NCBI RefSeq assembly: GCF_003989795.1
Contig: NZ_RZHG01000026.1
Location: 1-64,000, forward strand
Direction: 5' to 3'
Length of the DNA: 64,000 nucleotides
Origin: Vreelandella andesensis
GTDB lineage: Bacteria > Pseudomonadota > Gammaproteobacteria > Pseudomonadales > Halomonadaceae
Shown: positions 47,405 through 55,807 of the stretch, piece by piece
How the letters are laid out: every line of letters begins with the position of its first letter
How positions within the stretch are numbered: the first letter of the stretch is position 1
Program-made: the position numbers and the translations under genes
The notes under the pieces: generated by a model
What the model was told of the DNA's origin: nothing
Databases searched by the model: none
The model's input: only the letters and a program-made list of their open reading frames with translations

Positions 47405-47532
47405 TTATCAGGCCCAAACTATTTCTTCCGCTGTAGGCAAAGCCAAAACAGCGTCTTCACTCGCGTTTACTTTGGATCGCCTTCGAAGCTGCCGTGGGCA
47501 GAATTTTTATTAACTAAGACGAGCGTCTAATT

Positions 47533-48723
47533 ATGCACTTACTGTCACTCATTAGAACAAACTATTATTTAAAAATAATGGCTCGTTTCTTAGAAAAAGG
47601 AATGAAACGAAGTTTACTGAGAGGCATACGGTATATCGTCAAAGCGCCTGCGCCGGAAACCATCGACAGCTTAGTGGGCATAGAAAAAATTGTAATCATT
47701 CGCCCTAATTTCCGTCTGGGCAATGCGCTAATCAGCACCCCTGTCATCGATGCTTTTCGTGAACGTTTCCCTTCCGCGCGCATAGATTATTTAGCGACAG
47801 ACAAAACATTACCACTGTTACAACAGCGGCCTGTTGACCATTTTTATTTACTGTCGAGATCCGCCATTCTCCGTCCTTGGCAGTGTCTGACACTATTACG
47901 ACGATTACGAGCACAACGCTATGACCTAGCGGTACAAGTAAGCGGAGGATCAACAAGCGGCTTTATCGTGACCCGGTTAATAGGGGCACGGTACAGCATG
48001 GGTTCACGTAAAGGTCACCAGCGCTGGTACAGCATTGAGTCAGAAGGTAAGTCATCACATGCCTACGATGACATCGTTAATTTGACACGTCCGCTCGGAG
48101 TAACCTGCCGTAATCGGCCACTTCTCCAGCTAACCGAGCAGGAACGCTACCAGGCAACAACGAAGATACAACAGCTAGTCAACTTTCATAGCAATCCCCC
48201 ATCACATTCTGGCTTTATTGCGATCTTTGTTGGTGGGCATCAAGACAAACGTTGGCCGTTGGCATTTTGGCTAATGCTCATCGATGCCATGGAAGCCCGC
48301 AAAATACGTTATGTCGTATTTCTTGGACCGGAAGAGTTTAGGCTTCTAGCACCGATTGAGCAGCGTTTGTTGTCATCGCGGTATGGCAGCTTATGCCCAC
48401 CGCTTCCAATCCGTCATTTTGCCGCGGTTTTAGAGCAGGCGCAGTTACTCGTGACACCAGACTCGGGACCTATGCATTTGGCGGCAGCACTCGATGTCGC
48501 CACCATTTCCTTGGTACGCCAGAAAAAATCACTCGCTTTTGTACCACGAGAAGCCAATGACACCATTCTGTGGCGCCCAGAAATCAGCACAGTAATAGAA
48601 GCCATACACGCTAATCTTGACGGCCAAGCCGCAACAACACCCGCTCTTGCGGTCTCGGTAACCAACAACCCAAGACCATGCGTAACGACGCCACCTAGTG
48701 TAGTTCATACGTACTCTAGCTAA
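47533..48723 (+). CDS. Family 9 glycosyltransferase (heptosyltransferase-like)
   Basis: 396 aa. GT9 features: IVIIRPNFRLGNALISTPVIDAFRERFP at the start of the fold, FVGGHQDKRWPLAFWLMLID, and the donor-site block LVTPDSGPMHLAAALDVATISLV. Heptosyltransferases of LPS core belong here. It heads a plus-strand unit with PAP2 and EptA genes, behind a PmrA-box-like site, so it probably modifies LPS core under the same control. Acceptor unknown; ORF begins with MHLLSL, an alternative Met at residue 16 is possible. Confidence 0.85.
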   Translation: MHLLSLIRTNYYLKIMARFLEKGMKRSLLRGIRYIVKAPAPETIDSLVGIEKIVIIRPNFRLGNALISTPVIDAFRERFPSARIDYLATDKTLPLLQQRPVDHFYLLSRSAILRPWQCLTLLRRLRAQRYDLAVQVSGGSTSGFIVTRLIGARYSMGSRKGHQRWYSIESEGKSSHAYDDIVNLTRPLGVTCRNRPLLQLTEQERYQATTKIQQLVNFHSNPPSHSGFIAIFVGGHQDKRWPLAFWLMLIDAMEARKIRYVVFLGPEEFRLLAPIEQRLLSSRYGSLCPPLPIRHFAAVLEQAQLLVTPDSGPMHLAAALDVATISLVRQKKSLAFVPREANDTILWRPEISTVIEAIHANLDGQAATTPALAVSVTNNPRPCVTTPPSVVHTYSS

Positions 48724-48763
48724 TAAATCTAAATTAAAGCGCATAACTTTTTAAGTTTTGCTC

Positions 48764-48780
48764 CTTATAGTGATCTTAAT
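48764..48780 (+). promoter_or_regulatory. Weak PmrA-box-like site before the PAP2 gene
   Basis: CTTATA-GTGAT-CTTAAT agrees with YTTAAK-N5-YTTAAK at 10 of 12 positions, about 80 bp upstream of the PAP2 start. Supported mainly by the two better sites at 47286 and 47388. Confidence 0.35.
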
Positions 48781-48860
48781 ATTACGTTACTAAGTGAACT
48801 GTTGGCTTGGAGGCAGACGCCGTCACGCCGACCGTTTTTAATGATGATGGGTGTGTGGCT

Positions 48861-49547
48861 ATGCGTGTTGCTCAACTAAATATTGTCAAACCCTTGGCAG
48901 CCGCTTGGCTTTTATTTCTGATCGCCATGTCAGTTTTCGGTGTTTTAAACATAGATATTACGCTAGCAGACGTTATATATCGCTTTCAGGGTAATACCTG
49001 GGCGTGGAAAGATGCCTTGATTACCCAAGATATTTTTCACAAAGGCGGTAAATGGCTAAGCCTGGCTATGGGTTTAGCCATACTCCTCCTATTGATACTA
49101 AGCACCACGGTCACTCGTCTTAAAGCCTATCGCATGCCGCTTTTGTATCTTTTTTCCGCAACACTTCTCTCAGCGTTACTGATATCGACAATTAAACACC
49201 TGGTAAGCATGGAATGCCCTTGGGATTTAATTCGCTATGGAGGAGAACGAGATTTTATTGGCTTGCTTGATATACGTCCTTCTTCAATGCCGGCGTCCGC
49301 GTGCTTCCCCGCCGGGCATGCCAGCGCAGGCTATACGTGGATAGCCCTTTACTTCTTTTTTGCCGTCACACGGCCTCATTGGCGGTGGGCAGGACTTGCG
49401 GTGGGGTTAGGGCTTGGCCTTGTGTTTGGGCTCACTCAACAGTTTCGCGGGGCGCACTTTCTGTCCCACGACCTCTGGACCGTCATGCTTTGTTGGACCG
49501 TTAGCTTTGCCCTTTCAAGGTTGTTATTAAACCCCCGCGTTCATTAA
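48861..49547 (+). CDS. PAP2-family membrane phosphatase
   Basis: About 228 aa, five to six helices. The three PAP2 phosphatase motifs are visible in variant form: K-H-L-V-S-M-E-C-P-W-D (motif 1), CFPAGHASAGYTW (motif 2, catalytic His) and FRGAHFLSHDLWT (motif 3, His nucleophile). Likely dephosphorylates lipid A or undecaprenyl pyrophosphate in the periplasm. It lies 22 bp upstream of eptA, a pairing common in lipid A modification loci. The ATG at 48861 is preferred to a TTG at 48807 but the ribosome-binding site is weak. Confidence 0.87.
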   Translation: MRVAQLNIVKPLAAAWLLFLIAMSVFGVLNIDITLADVIYRFQGNTWAWKDALITQDIFHKGGKWLSLAMGLAILLLLILSTTVTRLKAYRMPLLYLFSATLLSALLISTIKHLVSMECPWDLIRYGGERDFIGLLDIRPSSMPASACFPAGHASAGYTWIALYFFFAVTRPHWRWAGLAVGLGLGLVFGLTQQFRGAHFLSHDLWTVMLCWTVSFALSRLLLNPRVH

Positions 49548-49569
49548 TCTTTTCACAGAGAGCTTTTCG

Positions 49570-51240
49570 ATGCCCCCGTTGCTGTCATTACCTTCAAAAA
49601 TTGTTGACTCCGTTTGGAAGTATCGTCCCACGACAAGCACGGAGCAGCTTGTCTTATGGGTCGTTGTCATATTCAGTGTTTTTTACAATATACCTTTCTG
49701 GCAACAGACCGTTGCCGGCTATGACCTTCTTGCCGTCCAGACGTGGCTAACCTTTGCCACTATGTTTTTGGTAATGACCTGCCTTAACTTTGTGGTTTTC
49801 GTCAGCTTTGCTTTTCGACCGGTAGTAAAACCCTTATTAACTCTATTGTTCCTGATTGCTGCCTTCGTCAGTTACTTTACCAGTTACTATGGCACCTATT
49901 TTGATACCTCCATGTTAGACAATGTGCTTCAAACGGACATTAACGAAGCACGGGAACTTCTTACCGCTGGATTACTGATCCATTTGGCAATTTTTTTTGG
50001 CTTGCCTACCCTCCTGATTTGGCGAGTAAAAATCACGCCCTCAACCTGGAAAAAAGCTATTGTTCGCCGCTTGGCTTATTATCTCGCCAGTACGGCTATA
50101 TTGTTGTTAACGATCTTCTTATCTTACCAAGAAGTATCGTCACTCATGCGCAACAATAAACAGCTTCGCTATTTGGTGACCCCAGGTAATTATATTGTTT
50201 CGATGGTACAGGCGCTTTCCAGTCAACATGCTAGCGTGAATGCGGTACGACTCCCAGTGGGAGAGGATGCCTACATCAATTCGCAAGAGGGTGACAAACC
50301 GACACTGCTCGTCATCGTGGTAGGCGAAACCGTGCGGGCAGCGAATTGGGGGTTAAATGGTTATGAACGCCAAACCACGCCCAAACTTGCCCAGCAACCC
50401 AATGTGATTAATTTTCCCGACGTTACCGCCTGCGGTACCAGTACGGCGGTCTCATTACCCTGTATGTTTTCATTAACAGGGCGTGCCAATTACGCTAAAT
50501 CCTATGCTCAGCAGCATGAATCCCTGCTGGACGTATTAACCCACGCGGGCATAGTGGTCACCTGGTTTGATAACCAGTCGGGCTGTAAAGGCGTTTGCGA
50601 GGGAGTGACTACAAAAACGCTGTCGCCAGAGGACTATGCTTCTTTGTGCCAAGATGGGCGATGCTTGGACGAGGCACTGGTGAACTCCTTAACCTCGCAA
50701 GTTAGCAGTACCTCAGTTGACCAGGTGGTCGTGCTGCATCAGCTAGGTAACCATGGACCCAGCTATTACCAGCGTTACCCTGCTGCTCATGAACGTTTTG
50801 TTCCCACCTGCACCACTGCTGATTTAGCCAAATGCTCAAGAGACGCCATTACCAACAGCTACGACAACGCCATTCTATATACCGATTCCGTATTGGATCA
50901 GGTAATTGAAACGTTAGAGCGTCAGAATGAATACGCATCTGCGATGATCTATCTCTCGGATCATGGTGAATCACTAGGCGAAAAAGGACTTTATTTGCAC
51001 GGTGTTCCCTACGCCATTGCCCCCGATGAACAAACCCATGTCCCTATGGCTTGGTGGCTTTCCAACACGTTTTCACAACAGCAAGGGCTCAATACGGAGT
51101 GCTTACGACAAATCGCTGACCAACCCGCCTCGCACGACAACTTATTTCACAGCGTGCTGGGTTTGCTTGGCGTCGCAACAGATGTGTACCAGCAAGAAAG
51201 AGACATTAGCCAAGCGTGCCGACAATCCTCTAGCAGTTAA
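49570..51240 (+). CDS. eptA: Lipid A phosphoethanolamine transferase
   Basis: 556 aa. Five N-terminal helices (to about residue 185) anchor it in the inner membrane; a periplasmic sulfatase-fold domain follows. VGETVRAANWGLNGYERQTTP, the nucleophile block TACGTSTAVSLPCMFS (Thr near 290-292), WFDNQSGCKGVC, HQLGNHGPSYYQRYP and YLSDHGESLGEKGLYLHG give the zinc ligands and acceptor site. It adds phosphoethanolamine to lipid A, lowering negative charge and polymyxin binding; the MCR enzymes are relatives. Control by the neighbouring PmrAB-like pair is expected. Confidence 0.94.
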   Translation: MPPLLSLPSKIVDSVWKYRPTTSTEQLVLWVVVIFSVFYNIPFWQQTVAGYDLLAVQTWLTFATMFLVMTCLNFVVFVSFAFRPVVKPLLTLLFLIAAFVSYFTSYYGTYFDTSMLDNVLQTDINEARELLTAGLLIHLAIFFGLPTLLIWRVKITPSTWKKAIVRRLAYYLASTAILLLTIFLSYQEVSSLMRNNKQLRYLVTPGNYIVSMVQALSSQHASVNAVRLPVGEDAYINSQEGDKPTLLVIVVGETVRAANWGLNGYERQTTPKLAQQPNVINFPDVTACGTSTAVSLPCMFSLTGRANYAKSYAQQHESLLDVLTHAGIVVTWFDNQSGCKGVCEGVTTKTLSPEDYASLCQDGRCLDEALVNSLTSQVSSTSVDQVVVLHQLGNHGPSYYQRYPAAHERFVPTCTTADLAKCSRDAITNSYDNAILYTDSVLDQVIETLERQNEYASAMIYLSDHGESLGEKGLYLHGVPYAIAPDEQTHVPMAWWLSNTFSQQQGLNTECLRQIADQPASHDNLFHSVLGLLGVATDVYQQERDISQACRQSSSS

Positions 51241-51744
51241 ACGCGTAAGTGATCGTTAAGCAGTTGATGGCAATGTAGGTGCATCCTCATCACGATTCGG
51301 GTGCATCGAAATGTCCATATCGCTCTTATCAACCAAAAAGACAGCGCCTGATGATTGAATGCCTAGTGATGAAACTGCTCTCATTAATAGGAAATAGTTT
51401 CTTTTCGGCTATGCGTATTTTAACTATGTTAATCATACTTCCTTGTTAATCGCACTTCCTTGTTAATCGCACTTCCTTGTTAAACGTACTCCTGGTGCTA
51501 TTTGGGGTAGAGTCCATTGAGATTACCATCGCTATTTTTAGCATTGGGGTCAGCCGTACATTTCAGCTATTGAGGTTAAGCAGTGCAAGTACAAGTACAA
51601 GTACAAGTACAATTATGCATATCCCTTTTCGCCTTTTAGTGTGTAAAGTTTTGGATACACTTGATGCAATAGGTATGGCAGATGTTGGGGCTGTGGTTGC
51701 TTTGTTTCTTTTGGCTTAATACCTACCCCTCACTCATTTGGCAT
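51241..51744. other. Gap with two short tandem repeats
   Basis: 504 bp between convergent genes. TTAATCGCACTTCCTTG (17 bp) occurs three times at 51429-51479 (first copy with two changes) and begins a fourth time. CAAGTA occurs four times at 51586-51609. An 80-codon frame (51477-51719, TTG start) runs over both repeats and is not credible as a gene. No clear terminator seen. Confidence 0.6.
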
Positions 51745-53964
51745 CTAGTAAATGTCTTCCAGATACCGCCCCTGCTTTTTTAACGATTCCACATCGGTGT
51801 TTAAAGGCTTTAAAATATCATCAATTACCTGCCTAACCCCCGCTGCCATATCACGGCCACCACACACCAGGAACTGAGCTCCTTTGCTGGCCATCTGTCG
51901 CAAAGCCATCTGATCCTGCCTAAGCTTATCCTGGACATAGGCGCGTTCGTCGGATCGGGAAAATGCTGTATTCAGACCCGTCAGCCGGAGGTCGTCAAGA
52001 TAATCCCCAAGCTCCGGTTGATAGAGAAAATCTGAGCGTGAATCACGCCCACCCCAATACAGGTACATAGGGTTGCGGCTAGTGTTCTTCCTGATGAAAC
52101 CAGCGAGCGGCCCAATTCCCGCTCCCGCACCAATGAGAATGATCGGAAGATTGCCCTTGGCCGGTCGGAACTCAGGATTTTGGCGAACGAAACCCTCTAT
52201 ACGATCACCTAGCCTAAGCGCGTGCAAGTATCCGGAGCAAAGACCGCCAGGTTGCTTGCGAACGCATATCTCCACAACACCGTCTGTGGCAGAAGAGGCG
52301 AGTGAGTAGAACCTCGGGGCCTGCCCGTTCGGCGGCATAACCCCAAGCAGGTCGCCGGCTTCAAATGAGGGTAGTGTCTTGTGGTTGCCAGAGAAAACCT
52401 TCGTCCATCCGCCCTGCTCTGCTGCCTTGAAACGCAGAATGCTGGTGGGTGCCTGTATCGCGAGTCCATAATCTGCCCGTTCTACCAGTTCCAACTCGAC
52501 CGTGGCGGGCGGCAACGGGTTGTAATCCAACGTAAGTGGAACCCCAATATCCTTGCTAATGCTTTCTCCCCACTCGCTGAATTGCGCCGCGGCGCAGCGA
52601 TCAATTTTTTCAAGGCCATGCAGGCGGCCGAGCCCTTTATTGGCCAGCGCCGCATCCACCTCCACGGCAAACTTGCAGAAGTTAGGAAACTGCCGATCAC
52701 CAAAACCCAGTACCGCAAAGGTCAGCGCTTTGCCGGGGCGAAAATTACCAAGCCTGGCCATAAACTGCTGGGCCGATGCTGGCGCATCACCGTCGCCATA
52801 AGTTGACGTCAGTACAAAAAGCCTGGAAGCCTGCGGGTATTGATTCGCCAGCGCATTCATTTCGCTGCAATGCACCCGAAACCCTGCCTTGTTGAGGCTG
52901 GAGTGGAGTTCCCGGGCAAAGCCCCAGGTGGCATTGCCCTCGGAACCAACGAGGATAAGCGTATCCGCCTGAGAGGCATCAGCATTGTCTGGAAGCTGCC
53001 CTGAGGAACGCCGACGCTGCCACCAGATGATTCCCCCCGTCATCGAGAGCACCGGTACGGTCAGTGCTGCAGCCCCGAGAATCAGGCTTAGCCACCACAG
53101 GCCCTCGCCGGTATGCAGACTGACGATCCACTGCTGCACCACGCTGCCGTCAGAGCGCGGCTGGTACTGCAGTAACTCACCGGTCGCTTGATCAACAAAA
53201 CCGGAACCACCCCTAGTGGTGAGAGAATAGACGTCCTGTGAGTCGCCAGGATAGGGAAATACCAGTTCACGGAATTCACCAAAATCCACATTGCCAAGCG
53301 CTTTCAAGGTGCCCACCGGGGCCGGTTGCCCACCCGAGACCTCAGCCGGAAATGTTGGCCCGATTTCAGACGCTTCAGGCAGAAAACCAAAGCGCTGCGC
53401 CGATAGATAGCTGCCGGTCAGCGCTGACAACAGCAAGCCAAGCACGGCAAACCGGGCCAGTTCGGCGTGGATCCGTTTGCTGCCCGAACCGGAGAGCGGA
53501 CGTAACAGGTTTCGCCATCCACCAGTACGCCTGGCCAGCAACAAGATTCCTGAAATACACAGAAGCACCATGAAAGCAGCTAGCACTCCAGCCAGCGCTC
53601 TTCCGGCATCATCCAGCATAAAGGCGCGGTGCAAATCCTTGACCCAGCCAAAAAATGCCGACGATTCGTAGGGTGCAATGCCCTCACCGGTTACTGGATT
53701 AACCAGATCCGCGCCCGCCTGACCATCACGGCTGTAATAAACGATGACCTTGCCCGAGGGCTCTCGCACAATCTGTTCAGTCCCGGGATAGTGAGTGACT
53801 ACCCGGTCGGCCAGCTCGGCAACACTGACCTCACCGAAAGCCGGAATAACCGCTGAGACTCGATCCAGCGTAGGCGCCAACGCCAGGACAGCCCCCGTGA
53901 CTGAGAGAACGATCAAAAACAAACCCGCCATCAGGCCCGGTAAGCGGTGGAACTTGCGCAACAT
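51745..53964 (-). CDS. PepSY membrane protein fused to a flavodoxin/FAD/NAD(P) reductase
   Basis: 739 aa. Order: PepSY-associated membrane region with about four helices (residues 1-330), a flavodoxin domain (LILVGSEGNATWGFARELHSSL, then TSTYGDGDAPASAQQF), and a CysJ-like reductase (FYSLASSATDGVVEICVRKQPGGLCSGYLH for FAD, GAGAGIGPLAGFIRKN for NAD(P), CGGRDMAAGVRQV at the end). It should pass electrons from cytosolic NAD(P)H through FAD and FMN into the membrane. Electron acceptor unknown; ferric-chelate reduction or periplasmic reductase supply are options. DUF2271 and PepSY genes follow upstream under a TCS. Confidence 0.9.
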   Translation of the reverse strand: MLRKFHRLPGLMAGLFLIVLSVTGAVLALAPTLDRVSAVIPAFGEVSVAELADRVVTHYPGTEQIVREPSGKVIVYYSRDGQAGADLVNPVTGEGIAPYESSAFFGWVKDLHRAFMLDDAGRALAGVLAAFMVLLCISGILLLARRTGGWRNLLRPLSGSGSKRIHAELARFAVLGLLLSALTGSYLSAQRFGFLPEASEIGPTFPAEVSGGQPAPVGTLKALGNVDFGEFRELVFPYPGDSQDVYSLTTRGGSGFVDQATGELLQYQPRSDGSVVQQWIVSLHTGEGLWWLSLILGAAALTVPVLSMTGGIIWWQRRRSSGQLPDNADASQADTLILVGSEGNATWGFARELHSSLNKAGFRVHCSEMNALANQYPQASRLFVLTSTYGDGDAPASAQQFMARLGNFRPGKALTFAVLGFGDRQFPNFCKFAVEVDAALANKGLGRLHGLEKIDRCAAAQFSEWGESISKDIGVPLTLDYNPLPPATVELELVERADYGLAIQAPTSILRFKAAEQGGWTKVFSGNHKTLPSFEAGDLLGVMPPNGQAPRFYSLASSATDGVVEICVRKQPGGLCSGYLHALRLGDRIEGFVRQNPEFRPAKGNLPIILIGAGAGIGPLAGFIRKNTSRNPMYLYWGGRDSRSDFLYQPELGDYLDDLRLTGLNTAFSRSDERAYVQDKLRQDQMALRQMASKGAQFLVCGGRDMAAGVRQVIDDILKPLNTDVESLKKQGRYLEDIY

Positions 53965-53983
53965 GGCTTTAACTCCTGCCTGC

Positions 53984-54457
53984 TTATTGAAGATCGTAAG
54001 TGAAAGAGCTTACATAACCGCGCCCGGACACCGGCTTACCTGACCCTTCTGTGGTAAGAGGAGCCACCACATCTGCCCTGATATCGCGCATATCTTCAAC
54101 CGCCGAGTCAACACGAACCTCATAACCACTATCGATCAGCGAATCCTCCAGGTTCAGAGTAATCTTCAGGGTGCGGCCACTAGTGACACTGGCACCAGTC
54201 AGGCCATCGTACTCGGCTGGGTCCAGCCTGCTGCCTCGCGCCCAACCGCTCAGATGCTTGTAGTATTTGGATTTCTCACCGGCCACCCAGAGCGTGCCCT
54301 GATAGGTTCCGGAAGCATCGGTCAGGTACAGCACCACGTAGGCGCCATCGCCCCTGTAATTCTGTAATTCGGTTGTGAACGCCACTTCACGGGCCTGGGC
54401 AAAAGCAGGAATAGCCACCGCAATCGCCAGACCCAGAGCACACAGGTTTTTTTTCAT
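53984..54457 (-). CDS. DUF2271 periplasmic protein
   Basis: 157 aa. Signal peptide MKKNLCALGLAIAVAIPAFAQA, then a DUF2271 domain (VAFTTELQNYRGDGAYVVLYLTDASGTYQGTLWVAGEKSKYYKHLSGW...GLTGASVTSGRTLKITLNLEDSLIDSGYEVRVDSAVEDMRD). ATG 54457 starts the signal peptide and is used instead of 54523. It lies 19 bp upstream of the flavoreductase-fusion gene. Function unknown; the usual association is with PepSY/flavodoxin membrane reductases. Confidence 0.85.
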   Translation of the reverse strand: MKKNLCALGLAIAVAIPAFAQAREVAFTTELQNYRGDGAYVVLYLTDASGTYQGTLWVAGEKSKYYKHLSGWARGSRLDPAEYDGLTGASVTSGRTLKITLNLEDSLIDSGYEVRVDSAVEDMRDIRADVVAPLTTEGSGKPVSGRGYVSSFTYDLQ

Positions 54458-54515
54458 GGGATATCTCAAGTCAGAACAGGAACTGCATAAATCGTAAGCA
54501 CAACTTACGGGCGGC

Positions 54516-54962
54516 TTATTCAACCGTTACGCTGGGACGATCTTTAACAATGCCGTTACTCGACATCCGACTGCTGGCATCGCCCTGCTGTTGGTTCACA
54601 AGCCGGTCTTTGTCATTCCGTTCGTAATTGTTGTCGTCATCATCTTCGTCATCGTCGTCTTCTTCCCGCTCCCACTTCATCATCAGCAAAGACGCGGGGG
54701 CGAAAGATGCCTCTGCCTTAACGCCATTGGCATCGCGGCCTTTTACCTCATAGCAACCATCATCCACCTTGATCCGGCGCACTCTCCAGCCTTCGGCTTC
54801 CAGCTTTTCACGCAGATTTTCGCGGGGCTGCCAACTCGCCACCGGGTCATCGCAGTCATCATCGGCCAGGGCGGAACCGCTCAGAAGCAGTAAAGAAAGG
54901 CTTAGAAAAAGGGATATTGTTTTTGTGGTCGTTTTTCTGATCGTTTTTGTGATCGTTTTCAT
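54516..54962 (-). CDS. PepSY-domain periplasmic protein with acidic tail
   Basis: 148 aa. N-terminal signal peptide (MKTITKTIRKTTTKT, hydrophobic core LFLSLSLLLLSGSALA). A PepSY domain follows (WQPRENLREKLEAEGWRVRRIKVDDGCYEVKGRDANG). Then comes a run of acidic residues (EREEDDDDEDDDDNNYE) that could bind metal. First gene of the minus-strand unit; 58 bp separates its stop from the DUF2271 start. A response-regulator-type site (55008-55025) lies about 50 bp upstream. Confidence 0.87.
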   Translation of the reverse strand: MKTITKTIRKTTTKTISLFLSLSLLLLSGSALADDDCDDPVASWQPRENLREKLEAEGWRVRRIKVDDGCYEVKGRDANGVKAEASFAPASLLMMKWEREEDDDDEDDDDNNYERNDKDRLVNQQQGDASSRMSSNGIVKDRPSVTVE

Positions 54963-55007
54963 GATCGTTCTCCTGTTGATGTCTTTCGATTCACTCTACG
55001 GCGCCAA

Positions 55008-55025
55008 CCTGACAATGACCTGAAC
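55008..55025 (-). promoter_or_regulatory. Response-regulator-type site facing the PepSY operon
   Basis: Minus strand GTTCAGGTCATTGTCAGG: two KTCAGG half-sites with a 5-bp spacer (11-bp period). A second copy faces the other way at 55078-55095. Confidence 0.65.
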
Positions 55026-55077
55026 AGACGAGACTATTTCAGCGGAACTGGAAGGCTTCTTTACAGCCTTGGTGGCC

Positions 55078-55095
55078 GTTCAGGCTAATGTCAGG
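55078..55095 (+). promoter_or_regulatory. Response-regulator-type site facing the two-component genes
   Basis: Plus strand GTTCAGGCTAATGTCAGG: the same KTCAGG-N5-KTCAGG arrangement, 47 bp before the response regulator start. Confidence 0.65.
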
Positions 55096-55141
55096 TTTTG
55101 TCTGTAATATCTTTTTATCGGTGCAGAATCAGAGGTGTGTT

Positions 55142-55807
55142 ATGCGGGTACTGTTGGTGGAAGATACGGCGGGGCTGGGTGAGGCGGTACGAGATCAAAT
55201 CACCGACGACGACCACGCCGTGGACTGGGTGCAAACACTGGACTTTGCCGAGGCGAGCGTTCAGACAATCGCTTACGACCTGATTCTGCTCGACCTGCTG
55301 CTGCCCGATGGCCATGGTTTTGATTTTTTACGGAAATTACGGGCAACCGGAAAAAAAACACCGGTGATCATCCTTACCGCCAGAGACCAGGTCTCTGACC
55401 GGATTGAAGGATTAAACGCCGGTGCTGACGACTATTTGATAAAACCCTTTGATCTTTCCGAGTTATCAGCCCGCGTGGCTGCCGTCGCCCGCCGCTACCG
55501 GGGCGATCCGAGCCCGGTCGTACATGTGGGTAATCTGGAAGTTGATCTTGGTGATCATCGCATCCGTCGCAGCGGGCTGCCGGTAGAACTGACTGCCCGA
55601 GAGTGGGCACTGTTCGAGGGCTTTATCCAACGCCCTGGAATGCTGTTATCGCGATCGCAGCTTGAAGATCGTCTTTACGCCTTCGGGGCCGAAATCGAAA
55701 GTAATACCATCGAGGTTTATGTCAGCCGCTTGCGCAAAAAGCTGGGGCGGGACGCCATCGTAACCGTTAGGGGAATGGGCTATCGCCTGGAAACACATGG
55801 CCACTAG
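55142..55807 (+). CDS. OmpR-family response regulator
   Basis: 221 aa. Receiver domain MRVLLVEDTAGLGEAV, phospho-Asp in ILLDLLLPDGHGFDFL, Lys in DYLIKPFDLSELSARV. Winged-helix DNA-binding domain ends LRKKLGRDAIVTVRGMGYRLE. ATG 55142 starts the domain and is preferred over 55088. It overlaps the sensor kinase gene by 11 bp. Divergent from the PepSY operon, with paired sites between, so it likely controls that operon and itself. Confidence 0.93.
   Translation: MRVLLVEDTAGLGEAVRDQITDDDHAVDWVQTLDFAEASVQTIAYDLILLDLLLPDGHGFDFLRKLRATGKKTPVIILTARDQVSDRIEGLNAGADDYLIKPFDLSELSARVAAVARRYRGDPSPVVHVGNLEVDLGDHRIRRSGLPVELTAREWALFEGFIQRPGMLLSRSQLEDRLYAFGAEIESNTIEVYVSRLRKKLGRDAIVTVRGMGYRLETHGH

Noticed and set aside
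51477-51719. 80-codon open frame
   Set aside because: TTG start without a ribosome-binding site, runs through tandem repeats (a run of Ser-Thr dipeptides) and resembles no family.
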